64,000 nucleotides of DNA from Mycobacteroides sp. CBMA 271 (GCF_009729205.1 NZ_VTHB01000007.1:1-64000); one strand, 5' to 3'; shown: positions 16,729 through 26,589, counted from the stretch's first letter. Program-made: numbers and translations. The notes: generated by a model not told the origin, from the letters alone.

Positions 16729-17045
16729 CCGGCCATCTTCTTAACGTGACCCGGTGCCGGGTTGGCGGTGCTGACCAATTCGCGGTCCCACTCCTCGACC
16801 GGCTCGATGCCTTCTACTGCCGCGACGGCGGCATGCGCGGTCGGGAGATCGTCGACCACCTGATCACCGAGGATGCCGTCGGCCCCGACGAGCGTGATAC
16901 GGACACCCGCCTGCCCGACGGGCTGCAACACCGCCTTGGTGGGCATGCGGTGCGCCTTCACGAAAGACGTCAGCGCGCGATGCACTGTGGACGGAACAGA
17001 CACCTTCGCTTGCTGGCCTGCCTCCGGCTGGGCTTCGTCGGTCAT
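16710..17045 (-). CDS. Conserved small mycobacterial protein (Rv1455-like)
   Basis: A 111-residue soluble protein starting at ATG 17045 (MTDEAQPEAGQQAKVSVPST). It has one hydrophobic alternating stretch AGVRITLVGADGILGDQVV and ends near PGHVKKMAGWVART. The frame is open further upstream, but that part is antisense to the quinone oxidoreductase and not coding. The position beside qor and upstream of the ATP-grasp gene matches Rv1455 in M. tuberculosis. No function can be assigned. Start is 34 bp from the divergent qor start. Confidence 0.72.
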   Translation of the reverse strand: MTDEAQPEAGQQAKVSVPSTVHRALTSFVKAHRMPTKAVLQPVGQAGVRITLVGADGILGDQVVDDLPTAHAAVAAVEGIEPVEEWDRELVSTANPAPGHVKKMAGWVART

Positions 17046-17078
17046 ACCCAGAGCGTACGTGGCCTGGATACTGGACCC

Positions 17079-18056
17079 ATGCGCGCCATCGAGGTACCCG
17101 TGACCGGAGGACCCGAGGTCCTCACCCTCGTCGAAAAGACCGATCCGGCACCCGCGCCCGGTGAGGTGCTCATCGATGTGGACGCCGTCGGCGTCAACTT
17201 CCGCGATATCTACCTGCGCAACGGCAGCTACGCCGCCCCGCTCCCCCACATCCCGGGATCTGAGGTCGCCGGGGTGGTGCGCGCGGTCGGCGAAGGCGTC
17301 GAGAGCCTCGTCCCCGGCGACCGCGTCGCCACCCCGGTGGCAGCCTGGGGTTACGCCGAATCGACGACCGCGCCAGCAGATTTCACCGTCAAGGTGCCGG
17401 AAGGATTGTCCGCGGAGGTCGCGGCGAGCACCCTGCTGCAGGGCATCACCGCGCACTACCTGCTCACCTCCGTCTACCCCGTCGCAGCCGGAGACACCGT
17501 GCTGGTGCACGCCGGTGCCGGCGGCATGGGCCTGCTGCTGACTCAGTGGGCGACCCATCGCGGCGTCCGGGTCATCACGACGGTGTCCAGCGCAGCCAAG
17601 GAGAAACTCTCTCGCGCTGCCGGCGCTGCCGAGGTGCTGCCGTATCCCGATCCGGAGGATCCGGGTGAATTCGAGGCCCGCATCAAGGAATTGACCGCGG
17701 GCGAGGGCGTTGCGGTTGCCTATGACGGTGTCGGCAAGTCGACATTCGAGGCGAGCCTGGCGGCCGTTCGCGTCCGCGGCCTGATCGCCCTGTACGGCGC
17801 GGCCAGCGGCCAGGTGCCGCCCTTTGATCCACAGCGCCTCACCGCCAAGTCCGCGGTGCTGACCCGCCCCACCATGGGGCATTTCATCCGGACCCCCGAG
17901 GAATTCGCCTGGCGCGCCGGCGATGTCCTAGACCTGGTGTCCCGCGGAACGCTGGAGATCATCGTCGGTGCGAGCTACCCGCTGGATCGGGCCACGCAGG
18001 CACACCGCGATCTGGAGGCACGCACGACCACGGGGTCGGTCGTACTGATTCCATAG
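17079..18056 (+). CDS. qor: Zinc-independent quinone oxidoreductase (Qor)
   Basis: A 325-residue MDR-family NADPH:quinone reductase. The N-terminal GroES-like domain (VNFRDIYLRNGSYAAPLPHI, then PGSEVAGVV) lacks the catalytic zinc ligands of alcohol dehydrogenases. The Rossmann motif VLVHAGAGGMGLLLTQWA (about 142-159) matches the QOR AxxGxxG fingerprint. Activity is expected to be one- or two-electron quinone reduction in the cytoplasm. ATG 17079 gives the normal N-terminus; the longer open frame upstream is antisense to other genes. Orthologue of Rv1454c by order. Confidence 0.9.
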   Translation: MRAIEVPVTGGPEVLTLVEKTDPAPAPGEVLIDVDAVGVNFRDIYLRNGSYAAPLPHIPGSEVAGVVRAVGEGVESLVPGDRVATPVAAWGYAESTTAPADFTVKVPEGLSAEVAASTLLQGITAHYLLTSVYPVAAGDTVLVHAGAGGMGLLLTQWATHRGVRVITTVSSAAKEKLSRAAGAAEVLPYPDPEDPGEFEARIKELTAGEGVAVAYDGVGKSTFEASLAAVRVRGLIALYGAASGQVPPFDPQRLTAKSAVLTRPTMGHFIRTPEEFAWRAGDVLDLVSRGTLEIIVGASYPLDRATQAHRDLEARTTTGSVVLIP

Positions 18057-18084
18057 ATCGGTGAGCGCGGCGTTGCGTACCGAG

Positions 18085-18104
18085 GCACGCCGTATCTAGC
18101 GTGC
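18085..18104. terminator. Possible hairpin between convergent qor and ctaB
   Basis: GCACGC (18085-18090) pairs with GCGTGC (18099-18104) across an 8-base loop, in the 79-bp gap between two convergent genes. No T-run follows on either strand, so it would be a non-canonical terminator if it acts at all. Confidence 0.3.
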
Positions 18105-18135
18105 ATAACGTCGCTCTCGCGAAAAAGGGAAGGTG

Positions 18136-19077
18136 CTAGTAGCCCAGCAAGGTGGGCCAGCCAACTACGGAGTCGACGGCCAGCGCGCAAAAGACCACGG
18201 CAAGGTAGTTGTTCGACTGCAGGAACAACCGCAGCGGCTTGATCGGCTGCCCCTTGCGCACACCCGAGTACAACTGGTGTGCCATCACCAGGAACCATGC
18301 CCCGGCCAGGAACGCGACCACGGCATAGATGACACCCGCGGCCAACCCCAGCGCCAGCGTCGCCAGCACCGTCAGCCAGGTGTAGACGAGGATCAGCTTG
18401 GTGACCTTTTCCTCGGTGGCGATAACGGGCAGCATCGGGACGCCCGCCGCGCGGTAGTCCTCCTTGTAGCGCATCGCCAGCGCCCAGGTGTGCGGCGGCG
18501 TCCAGAAGAAGATGATCGCGAACATCACCAACGCGGGCCATGCAATGGTGTTGGTGACCGCCGACCAGCCGATCATCACCGGCATGCAGCCGGCGGCGCC
18601 GCCCCACACGACGTTCTGTGCAGTACGGCGCTTGAGCACCAGCGTGTAGATGAACACGTAGAACGCGATGGTGGCCACGGCGAGCACACCGGAGAGCAGG
18701 TTGGCGGTCCACCACAACCAGGCGAACGCCCCGATGCCGAGTACCACCCCGAAGATCAGGGCGTTGCGCGTGGTCACCGATGCCGTCGCGAGCGGTCGCC
18801 GGGCGGTCCGCTTCATGAGTTTGTCGATATCGGCGTCCGCAACACAGTTCAAGGTGTTGGCGCTGGCCGCGGCCATGACTCCGCCGAGCAGCGTGTTGAG
18901 GATGAGCAGCGGATGCACAGATCCCCGGTCTGCCAGCAGCATCGCGGGGATGGTGGTGACCAGCAGCAACTCGATGACCCGCGGCTTGGTCAGAGCGACA
19001 TACGCGAGGATTACTCGGAGAAACGGCGGTACTGCGCGAGCATGCGCACGCGCGCCCTGCGTCTCTCGCATCCGCAC
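18136..19077 (-). CDS. ctaB: CtaB protoheme IX farnesyltransferase
   Basis: A 313-residue UbiA-superfamily prenyltransferase with about eight membrane helices. The first Asp-rich motif is NCVADADIDKLMKRTARRPL (77-96), and the second conserved region holds YTLVLKRRTAQNVVWGGAAG, specific to heme O synthases. It adds a farnesyl group to heme b to make heme o, which CtaA turns into heme a. It is divergent from tkt across 219 bp. A dyad TCTAC...GTAGA at about 19136-19155 lies between them and shares the TACTAC element seen before ctaA. Confidence 0.94.
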   Translation of the reverse strand: MRMRETQGARAHARAVPPFLRVILAYVALTKPRVIELLLVTTIPAMLLADRGSVHPLLILNTLLGGVMAAASANTLNCVADADIDKLMKRTARRPLATASVTTRNALIFGVVLGIGAFAWLWWTANLLSGVLAVATIAFYVFIYTLVLKRRTAQNVVWGGAAGCMPVMIGWSAVTNTIAWPALVMFAIIFFWTPPHTWALAMRYKEDYRAAGVPMLPVIATEEKVTKLILVYTWLTVLATLALGLAAGVIYAVVAFLAGAWFLVMAHQLYSGVRKGQPIKPLRLFLQSNNYLAVVFCALAVDSVVGWPTLLGY

Positions 19078-19296
19078 CGCGCTGATCCTCCTGGGTAATG
19101 GTTTCGGTGAGCCAGCCGACCCGCGGCACTGAGCGCTCTACTACGCACGATGGTAGACCGCCGCGGTCGCATGCCGACAACCAAGGTCGGCCCGGAAGTG
19201 AACGGAGGTTGTCCGCCACCAGGCGGTCACGTGGCCTGCCCAGCGCGACTCGGTGGTGAGGGCGCGATGCGGCATCGCCCGCACTACGATGGGCCC

Positions 19297-21402
19297 GTGA
19301 CCGCGCTCGACGAGATCCCGACCGATATCCCTACCCTCACCCGGGCCAATCACCCCGGTGACTGGACTGACCTGGACTCGCGTGCGGTGGACACCGTCCG
19401 AGTGCTGGCAGCCGATGCCGTGCAGAAGGTCGGCAACGGCCATCCCGGCACCGCGATGAGCCTGGCGCCGTTGGCGTACACGCTGTTTCAGCGGCAGCTG
19501 CGCCATGACCCCAGTGACACCACCTGGATCGGCCGTGACCGGTTTGTGCTGTCCTGCGGCCACAGCAGCCTGACCCTGTACCTGCAGTTGTACTTGGGCG
19601 GGTTCGGTCTGGAACTGTCCGACATCGAGGCGCTGCGTACCTGGGGATCGCTGACCCCCGGCCACCCCGAGTACCACCACACCAAGGGTGTGGAGATCAC
19701 CACCGGGCCGCTGGGCCAGGGCTTGGCCTCCGCGGTCGGTATGGCAATGGCCTCGCGCTACGAGCGTGGTCTCTTCGACCCCGACGCCGCTCCCGGCACC
19801 AGCCCGTTCGACCACTACGTCTATGTGATCGCCTCCGATGGCGATATCGAAGAGGGCGTCACGTCAGAAGCGTCCTCCCTGGCCGGCACCCAGCAGCTCG
19901 GGAACCTCATCGTCATCTGGGATGACAACGAGATCTCCATCGAGCACGACACCAAGATCGCGCTCACCGAAGACACTCCCGCGCGGTACGAGGCGTACGG
20001 CTGGCACGTGCAGACCGTTGTCGGCGGCGAGAACGTCGTGGGGATTGAACAAGCAATCGAGGCCGCTAGGGCCGTCACCGATCGTCCGTCGTTCATCGCG
20101 CTACGCACCATCATCGGCTACCCGGCGCCCACCAAGATGAACACCGGCGGTGTCCATGGTTCCGCTCTCGGCGCCGACGAGGTGGCCGCCACGAAGAAGA
20201 TCCTGGGCTTCGACCCCGAAAAGTCGTTCGAGGTGACCCCCGAGGTCATCGAGCACACCCGCGGCCTCGTGCAGCGCGGCAAGCAGGCACACACCGAGTG
20301 GGACAAGGGATTTGACGCCTGGGCGGCCCGCGAGCCCGAGCGCAAGGCGCTGTTAGACCGTCTGCAGGCGCGCGCCCTCCCCGAGGGCTGGGATGCCGAG
20401 CTGCCGTCCTGGGAGCCCGGTTCCAAGGGTGTCGCCACCCGCGCCGCATCGGGCGACACCCTCTCGGCACTCGGCGCCAAGCTGCCCGAGCTGTGGGGCG
20501 GCTCGGCCGACCTGGCGGGTAGCAACAACACCACCATCAAGGGCGCCGATTCCTTTGGTCCGCGGTCGATCGCGACCGCCGACTGGAACGCTCAACCCTA
20601 CGGCCGCACACTGCATTTCGGCGTTCGCGAACACGCCATGGGTTCGATCCTGTCCGGCATCGTGTTGCACGGACTCACCCGCGCGTACGGCGGCACGTTC
20701 ATGCAGTTCGCCGATTACATGCGCCCCGCGGTGCGCCTGGCCGCACTGATGAACATCGATCCGATCTACGTGTGGACACACGACTCGATCGGCCTGGGCG
20801 AGGACGGCCCCACCCACCAGCCGGTGGAGCATCTGGCGGCGCTGCGCGCCATCCCCAACCTCTCGGTGGTGCGCCCCGGTGACGCCAATGAGACCGCATA
20901 CGCGTGGGCAGCCGTCTTGGAGCGCGAATCCAGCACCGGCCCAATCGGTTTGGCGCTCACCCGACAGGGCGTGCCGATCCTGGAGGGCACCAGCCGCGCA
21001 GGCGTCGCCAAGGGCGCCTACGTGCTGGACGGTGCCGAGGGAACGCCCGACGTGATCCTGATCGGCACCGGTTCGGAGCTGCAGCTGGCGGTGGAGGCGA
21101 AGAAACTTCTGGCCGCCAAGGGAATCTCGGCGTCCGTGGTGTCGTTCCCCTGTGTGGAATGGTTCGAGTCTCAGCCTCAGGAATATCGCGACAGCGTGCT
21201 GCCGCCATCGGTGCGCGCGCGTGTGGTCGTGGAGGCCGGAATCGCCCAAAGCTGGTACAAGTTCGTGGGTGACGCCGGCCAGATCGTCTCGCTGGAGCAC
21301 TACGGGGCCTCCGCGGACGACAAGACGTTGTTCCGCGAGTTCGGTTTCACCCCGGATGCAGTGGGTGCGGCCGCCGAAAGGTCAATCGCAGCAGCTCAGT
21401 AA
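19297..21402 (+). CDS. tkt: Transketolase
   Basis: A 701-residue transketolase. The thiamine-diphosphate/metal motif is GDGDIEEGVTSEASSLAG, the N-terminal active-site histidine is in GNGHPGTAMSLAP, and the middle domain has FGVREHAMG. The enzyme exchanges two-carbon units in the non-oxidative pentose phosphate pathway. GTG 19297 gives the family's N-terminus and a length matching the 700-residue mycobacterial enzyme; 49 more in-frame codons upstream look non-coding. It leads the tkt-tal-zwf-opcA-pgl operon. Confidence 0.96.
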   Translation: MTALDEIPTDIPTLTRANHPGDWTDLDSRAVDTVRVLAADAVQKVGNGHPGTAMSLAPLAYTLFQRQLRHDPSDTTWIGRDRFVLSCGHSSLTLYLQLYLGGFGLELSDIEALRTWGSLTPGHPEYHHTKGVEITTGPLGQGLASAVGMAMASRYERGLFDPDAAPGTSPFDHYVYVIASDGDIEEGVTSEASSLAGTQQLGNLIVIWDDNEISIEHDTKIALTEDTPARYEAYGWHVQTVVGGENVVGIEQAIEAARAVTDRPSFIALRTIIGYPAPTKMNTGGVHGSALGADEVAATKKILGFDPEKSFEVTPEVIEHTRGLVQRGKQAHTEWDKGFDAWAAREPERKALLDRLQARALPEGWDAELPSWEPGSKGVATRAASGDTLSALGAKLPELWGGSADLAGSNNTTIKGADSFGPRSIATADWNAQPYGRTLHFGVREHAMGSILSGIVLHGLTRAYGGTFMQFADYMRPAVRLAALMNIDPIYVWTHDSIGLGEDGPTHQPVEHLAALRAIPNLSVVRPGDANETAYAWAAVLERESSTGPIGLALTRQGVPILEGTSRAGVAKGAYVLDGAEGTPDVILIGTGSELQLAVEAKKLLAAKGISASVVSFPCVEWFESQPQEYRDSVLPPSVRARVVVEAGIAQSWYKFVGDAGQIVSLEHYGASADDKTLFREFGFTPDAVGAAAERSIAAAQ

Positions 21403-21428
21403 CCCCGAATCAGGAAGGGATGAATCCC

Positions 21429-22562
21429 ATGAGCACGTCAGATCAGAATGAAAACCTCGCCGAACTGAGCGCAGCCGGAGTCGCCGTCTGGCTCGACGAT
21501 CTCTCCCGGGACCGACTCAGCTCGGGCAACCTGGCAGAGCTCATCGCCACCCGGAGCATCGTCGGGGTCACCACCAACCCGGCCATCTTCCAGGCCGCCC
21601 TGTCCAAGGGACACGCCTACGACGCGCAAATCGCCGAGCTCGCCGAGCGCGGTGCCGATGTCGATTCGGCCATCCGCACCGCCACCACAGACGATGTCCG
21701 CGCCGCCTGCGATGTGTTGGCTCCGCAGTACGAGGCGTCCGAGGGCATCGACGGCCGGGTGTCCATTGAGGTGGATCCCCGCCTGGCCCATGACACCGAC
21801 AAGACCATCCTGCAGGCGATCGAGCTGTGGAAGATTGTCGACCGTCCGAACGTGCTGATCAAGATTCCGGCCACGAAGGCGGGTCTGCCCGCGATCACGG
21901 CGGTGATCGCGGAGGGTATCTCGGTCAACGTGACGCTGATCTTCTCGGTGGAACGCCACAAGGAGGTCATGGACGCCTACCTGGCCGGCCTGGAGGCCGC
22001 GAAGGACGCCGGACGAGACCTGTCCAAAATCCACTCGGTGGCATCCTTCTTCGTCTCCCGCGTGGACACCGAGATCGACAAGCGCCTCGAAGATATCGGC
22101 AACGGTCAGGCGCTGTCCCTGCGTGGCCGGGCCGGAGTGGCCAATGCCCGGCTGGCCTACCAGGCCTACGAGAAGGTCTTCGACCACGGACACCGGTTCG
22201 CCGCGCTCAAGGAGGCGGGCGCACGCGTGCAGCGGCCACTGTGGGCGTCGACGGGTGTCAAGAACCCTGACTACGACGACACCATGTACGTGGTGGACCT
22301 GGTGGCTCCGCACACCGTAAACACGATGCCGGAGAAGACGCTGGAGGCGGTCGCTGACCACGGGATGGTCACCGGCAACACCATTCACGGGACGTACGAC
22401 GGCGCGCACGCGGTGTTCCACGAGCTGAGCCGGGCGGGAATCGACCTGGACGACGTGTTCGAGGTCCTCGAGACCGAAGGCGTCGACAAGTTCGAGGTCG
22501 CCTGGAACGAGCTCATCGACGCCACCCAGGTGCAACTCGACGCGGCTTCCCCCAAGGGCTGA
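21429..22562 (+). CDS. tal: Transaldolase
   Basis: A 377-residue transaldolase of the long mycobacterial/cyanobacterial type. The Schiff-base lysine is in PNVLIKIPATKAGLPAI, and the opening VWLDDLSRDRLSSGNL and TTNPAIFQAAL are conserved. It transfers a dihydroxyacetone unit between sugar phosphates. ATG 21429 is preferred because AGGAAGGG ends only just before ATG 21420, too close to serve it. Two bases separate it from zwf. The gene lies 26 bp after tkt. Confidence 0.95.
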   Translation: MSTSDQNENLAELSAAGVAVWLDDLSRDRLSSGNLAELIATRSIVGVTTNPAIFQAALSKGHAYDAQIAELAERGADVDSAIRTATTDDVRAACDVLAPQYEASEGIDGRVSIEVDPRLAHDTDKTILQAIELWKIVDRPNVLIKIPATKAGLPAITAVIAEGISVNVTLIFSVERHKEVMDAYLAGLEAAKDAGRDLSKIHSVASFFVSRVDTEIDKRLEDIGNGQALSLRGRAGVANARLAYQAYEKVFDHGHRFAALKEAGARVQRPLWASTGVKNPDYDDTMYVVDLVAPHTVNTMPEKTLEAVADHGMVTGNTIHGTYDGAHAVFHELSRAGIDLDDVFEVLETEGVDKFEVAWNELIDATQVQLDAASPKG

Positions 22563-22564
22563 GC

Positions 22565-24142
22565 ATGAACGACGGTCTTCGCGCAAGCGGCTCATCCGCA
22601 GCAGCATCGACGAAAGGGCCGCGTGAACTAAACCCCTTGCGGGACAAGCGTGACAAGCGTTTGCCGCGCATCGCGGGACCGTGCTCGCTGGTGATCTTCG
22701 GTGTCACCGGCGACCTGGCTCGCAAGAAGCTGATGCCGGCGATCTACGACCTGGCGAACCGCGGATTGCTGCCGCCGACCTTCGCCCTGGTCGGTTTCGC
22801 ACGACGAGACTGGGCCAACGAAGACTTCGGGCAGATCGTGCTTGAGGCCGTCAAGGCACATTCACGCACTCCGTTCCGTCAGCATGTGTGGGACCGGCTG
22901 GCCGAGGGAATCCGTTTCGTTCAAGGAAGTTTCGACGACGACGACGCCTTCGAGCAGCTCAAGAAGACATTGCAGACACTCGACGAAGAGCGCAGCACCG
23001 GCGGTAATCACGCGTTCTACCTGTCGATACCGCCGAAGGCCTTCCCCATGGTGTGCGAGCAGCTGTCCAAATCCAGTCTCGCGCAACCGGTCGATGGCGC
23101 ATGGCGCCGAGTCGTGATCGAGAAGCCATTCGGCCACGACCTGGAGAGCGCCCGTGAGCTCAACGCCGTAGTGAACCAGGTATTCCCCGAGGAATCGGTG
23201 TTCCGCATCGACCACTACCTCGGCAAGGAGACGGTGCAGAACATCCTGGCGCTGCGTTTCGCCAACCAGCTGTTCGATCCCATCTGGAATGCGCACTACG
23301 TCGACCATGTGCAGATCACCATGGCCGAGGACATCGGATTGGGCGGTCGCGCAGGCTATTACGACGGAATCGGTGCAGCCCGCGATGTGATCCAGAACCA
23401 TCTGCTGCAGCTGCTGGCATTCACCGCGATGGAGGAGCCGATCAACTTCTCCCCCGCCGAGCTGCAGGCCGAGAAGATCAAGGTGCTCTCGGCGACCCGG
23501 CTGATCGAACCACTCGGCGAAACCACCGCCCGCGGCCAGTACGGACCCGGCTGGCAAGGCAGCGAACAGGTGCCGGGCCTACTGGAGGAAGAAGGCTTCT
23601 CCAAGGACTCGATCACCGAGACCTTCGCGGCCATCACCCTGGAGGTGGACAGCCGCCGATGGGCGGGAGTCCCGTTCTACCTGCGAACTGGAAAACGCCT
23701 CGGCCGCAGGGTGACCGAGATCGCCCTGGTGTTCAAGCGGGCACCGCATTTGCCCTTCGACTCCACGATGACCGAGGAACTCGGCGCCAACGCGCTCGTC
23801 ATTCGGGTGCAGCCCGATGAGGGCGTCACGCTGCGCTTCGGGTCGAAGGTTCCTGGCAACGCCATGGAGGTGCGGGACGTCAACATGGACTTCTCGTATG
23901 AGCAGGCGTTCACCGAGGAATCGCCCGAGGCGTACGAGCGGTTGATCCTGGACGTGTTGTTGGGCGAGCCGTCGCTGTTCCCAGTGAACGCCGAGGTCGA
24001 ACTATCTTGGCGGATCCTCGATCCGGCACTCGATTTCTGGGCGTCGGGGGGCAAACCCGACACGTACGAGTCCGGAACCTGGGGCCCGCAGTCCGCGTTC
24101 GACATGATGGCCCGCACGGGTCGCGATTGGAGGCGGCCATGA
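22565..24142 (+). CDS. zwf: Glucose-6-phosphate dehydrogenase
   Basis: A 525-residue G6PD. The NADP-binding fingerprint is IFGVTGDLARKKLMPAIYDL, and the active-site peptide with catalytic His is RIDHYLGKE. It makes the first NADPH of the oxidative pentose phosphate branch. The 35-residue N-terminal extension rich in Ser/Ala before PRIAGPCSLVIFG is common in actinobacteria. It is followed by its allosteric partner opcA after 28 bp. Confidence 0.96.
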   Translation: MNDGLRASGSSAAASTKGPRELNPLRDKRDKRLPRIAGPCSLVIFGVTGDLARKKLMPAIYDLANRGLLPPTFALVGFARRDWANEDFGQIVLEAVKAHSRTPFRQHVWDRLAEGIRFVQGSFDDDDAFEQLKKTLQTLDEERSTGGNHAFYLSIPPKAFPMVCEQLSKSSLAQPVDGAWRRVVIEKPFGHDLESARELNAVVNQVFPEESVFRIDHYLGKETVQNILALRFANQLFDPIWNAHYVDHVQITMAEDIGLGGRAGYYDGIGAARDVIQNHLLQLLAFTAMEEPINFSPAELQAEKIKVLSATRLIEPLGETTARGQYGPGWQGSEQVPGLLEEEGFSKDSITETFAAITLEVDSRRWAGVPFYLRTGKRLGRRVTEIALVFKRAPHLPFDSTMTEELGANALVIRVQPDEGVTLRFGSKVPGNAMEVRDVNMDFSYEQAFTEESPEAYERLILDVLLGEPSLFPVNAEVELSWRILDPALDFWASGGKPDTYESGTWGPQSAFDMMARTGRDWRRP

Positions 24143-24170
24143 ACACGGTCTTCGCCCGAGAGGCTCAGCT

Positions 24171-25079
24171 ATGATCGTCGATCTTCCCGACACCACCACC
24201 AACGATGTCAACAAGAAACTGGTTGAGCTGCGCGAATCCGGCGGCGCCGTCACCATGGCGCGCGTGTTGACCTTGGTGGTCATCGCCGATGCCGGTGATG
24301 ACTTCGAAGAGGTCATCGAGGCAGCCAACGGCGCCAGCCACGAACATCCGTGCCGGGTGATCGTGTTGGAGCGCAATCCGCTGGCGGCAGAATCAGGGCT
24401 CAGCGCACAAATTCGGGTCGGCGGTGATGCGGGCGCGGGCGAAGTGGTGGTGCTGCGGTTGCGTGGTCCGCTCGCCGCACACGAGCACAGTGTGGTGATC
24501 CCGTTCCTGCTGCCCGACACTCCCGTGGTGGCCTGGTGGCCCAACCAGGCGCCCGCGGTACCCGCGAAAGATCCGCTGGGACGCCTTGCCATCCGACGTA
24601 TCACCGACGCGACGACCGCCCCAGACCCGATGCATGCCATCAAGAATCGGCTCGCCGGATACACGCCCGGAGACACCGATCTGTCGTGGAGCCGTATTAC
24701 CTACTGGCGAGCGCTGCTTGCGTCCGCGTTGGATCAGCCTCCATATGAGGGCATCAACTCGGCAGTGGTGTCCGGGCTGGCCACCGAGCCCGCGCTGGAC
24801 GTCACCGCAGGATGGCTCGCCTCGCGCATCGACGGCCCCGTCACCCGGGTGGTCGGTGAACTCAAGGTGGAGCTCCACCGCGACAGCGAAATCGTCACGC
24901 TGAGCCGCCCGCAGACGGGCGCCATCGCGACGTTAGCCCGGACCGGACGTCCGTCCGCGTCACTTCCGCTGCCACGCAGGGAAACACGCGACTGCCTGGC
25001 CGAGGACCTGCGCCGCCTCGACCCCGACGAGATCTACCGCACAGCACTCGAGGGAATCGGAAGGGTCCAATACCTATGA
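24171..25079 (+). CDS. opcA: OpcA, G6PD assembly/regulatory protein
   Basis: A 302-residue OpcA protein, recognised by MIVDLPDTTTNDVNKKLVEL at the start and the core LRGPLAAHEHSVVIPFLLPD. OpcA binds Zwf and is needed for full dehydrogenase activity in actinobacteria and cyanobacteria. The position directly after zwf and the ATGA overlap with pgl agree with this. No catalytic motif is expected. Confidence 0.94.
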   Translation: MIVDLPDTTTNDVNKKLVELRESGGAVTMARVLTLVVIADAGDDFEEVIEAANGASHEHPCRVIVLERNPLAAESGLSAQIRVGGDAGAGEVVVLRLRGPLAAHEHSVVIPFLLPDTPVVAWWPNQAPAVPAKDPLGRLAIRRITDATTAPDPMHAIKNRLAGYTPGDTDLSWSRITYWRALLASALDQPPYEGINSAVVSGLATEPALDVTAGWLASRIDGPVTRVVGELKVELHRDSEIVTLSRPQTGAIATLARTGRPSASLPLPRRETRDCLAEDLRRLDPDEIYRTALEGIGRVQYL

Positions 25080-25819
25080 GCGAAACGATCATCGAAAAGC
25101 ATTCTGACACCGATGCTTTGGTTGCCGCAGCGGGTGACCGGCTGGCGCTCACGATCGCCGCCGCCCTCACCGAACGCGGTAAGGCGATGATCGTGCTCAC
25201 CGGCGGTGGTACCGGAATTGGACTGCTCAAACATCTGCGCGACGTCGCCAGCGACCTAGACTGGGCCAACGTGCACGTGTTCTGGGGTGATGACCGGTAC
25301 GTCCCGAAAACCGATCCGGAGCGCAACGCCTGGCAGGCCTGGGAGGCGCTGCTGGAGCATGTGGACTTCCCGCTGCGCAACATGCACGCGATGCCCAATA
25401 GCGAGAGCGAATACGGGACAGATCTGGACGCGGCGGCCCTCGCCTACGAGCAGCTGCTGGCTGCCAATGCCGAGCCCGGCCGGGACTGTCCCGAATTCGA
25501 CGTCCACTTGCTCGGCATGGGCGGCGAGGGCCACATCAACTCACTGTTCCCCCATACCGACGCGGTCAGGGAAACGCAGCGACTGGTGGTGGCGGTCCCG
25601 GACTCCCCCAAGCCGCCGCCACAGCGGATCACGTTGACGTTGCCTGCGATTCAACGTTCCCGCGAGGTATGGCTGGTTGTCTCCGGTGAGGCCAAAGCGG
25701 AGGCGGTAGCGGCTGCCATCGGTGGTGCCGATCCCGTCGATGTCCCGGCGGCAGGAGCCAAGGGATTCGAGCGCACGGTGTGGCTGCTCGACGAGGCAGC
25801 GGCAAGCCAGCTGAACTAG
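25076..25819 (+). CDS. pgl: 6-phosphogluconolactonase
   Basis: A 247-residue DevB/NagB-fold protein. LTGGGTGIGLLKHL is the phosphate-binding loop, VHVFWGDDRYVP is the conserved strand-loop, and DVHLLGMGGEGHINSLFPHT carries the catalytic region. It hydrolyses 6-phosphogluconolactone, completing the oxidative branch with Zwf. The start overlaps opcA by four bases. The stop overlaps, convergently, the stop of the unrelated gene on the other strand. Confidence 0.95.
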   Translation: MSETIIEKHSDTDALVAAAGDRLALTIAAALTERGKAMIVLTGGGTGIGLLKHLRDVASDLDWANVHVFWGDDRYVPKTDPERNAWQAWEALLEHVDFPLRNMHAMPNSESEYGTDLDAAALAYEQLLAANAEPGRDCPEFDVHLLGMGGEGHINSLFPHTDAVRETQRLVVAVPDSPKPPPQRITLTLPAIQRSREVWLVVSGEAKAEAVAAAIGGADPVDVPAAGAKGFERTVWLLDEAAASQLN

Positions 25820-26589
25820 TCGTCGATGCCTTGGCCGATAGCGAACAGGGCATCGGGGTCCACCACCAGGCCGTGCTCGGGCTGCACGGCGGGCGCCGGG
25901 GACGGCGCACTGGCAGCCGCCACGGACACCTGACCGACGGCGGTGCCCGGCCCCGGAGCCGGAGAGCGCAAGCGCTCCACATTCGCCGCGAATTCGGCCA
26001 CGCCCTCCCGAATAGCCATCGCATGCTCATCCAGACGGTCCAGCAGCTGAGATAAGGTGCGCCCCATCTTGTTTCCGAGCTCTGAAGCATCGGCCACCGC
26101 GGAGGCAATGGTGGTCGCCACACTGCCACCCTGGGTAATCGGCGAGGCTGCCCGCGCCGCGGTGAACTCGGTAATGATGTCGTCGACGTAGCCTTCGACC
26201 CATTGCCCGAGCATGCTTCGGGTGTGGGTGACTAGATCGGTCACCACGTTGATGCGCTGGTTGATGTTTGATGCGGCGAGGCGCAGCTCGTGGAGCGCGT
26301 CGTCGATGAGATCTGATGCGTCGCCGAATCCCGTTGCCGCCGCGCCACTGTGACCATCACCGAGAGCACCCAGCACCGCCGACAGCTCTTGCTGCACATT
26401 GGTGACGTCGGCGACGCAGTATCGCCAGAAGGTCGCCTCGGTGGAGGCTGCGCCTGGATTGCCCCGGAGCGCATCGAGTGGTTCTTCGAGGAACTGCACG
26501 TGCTCGACTACGAAGCCCAATCCGGCGTCGTGGAGGCGAGTGAGCGGTCTCAGCTCGGCATCAAGGGTGTCCACCGAGCCCTTCACCAA
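25816..26589 (-). CDS. Helical protein of a YbaB / EspC-like module
   Basis: A 257-residue mostly alpha-helical protein that I do not recognise. Residues 60-200 are heptad-like helices rich in Ala, Leu and Asp (DASDLIDDALHELRLAASNI). The C-terminus is a Pro/Ala-rich linker ending in LVVDPDALFAIGQGIDD. There is no signal peptide, membrane segment or WxG motif. The start is uncertain: TTG 26589, GTG 26586 or GTG 26574, all overlapping the upstream EspC-like gene by 14-29 bp. Its place after YbaB-like and EspC-like genes suggests a type VII secretion-associated substrate or partner, without direct evidence. Confidence 0.65.
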   Translation of the reverse strand: MVKGSVDTLDAELRPLTRLHDAGLGFVVEHVQFLEEPLDALRGNPGAASTEATFWRYCVADVTNVQQELSAVLGALGDGHSGAAATGFGDASDLIDDALHELRLAASNINQRINVVTDLVTHTRSMLGQWVEGYVDDIITEFTAARAASPITQGGSVATTIASAVADASELGNKMGRTLSQLLDRLDEHAMAIREGVAEFAANVERLRSPAPGPGTAVGQVSVAAASAPSPAPAVQPEHGLVVDPDALFAIGQGIDD

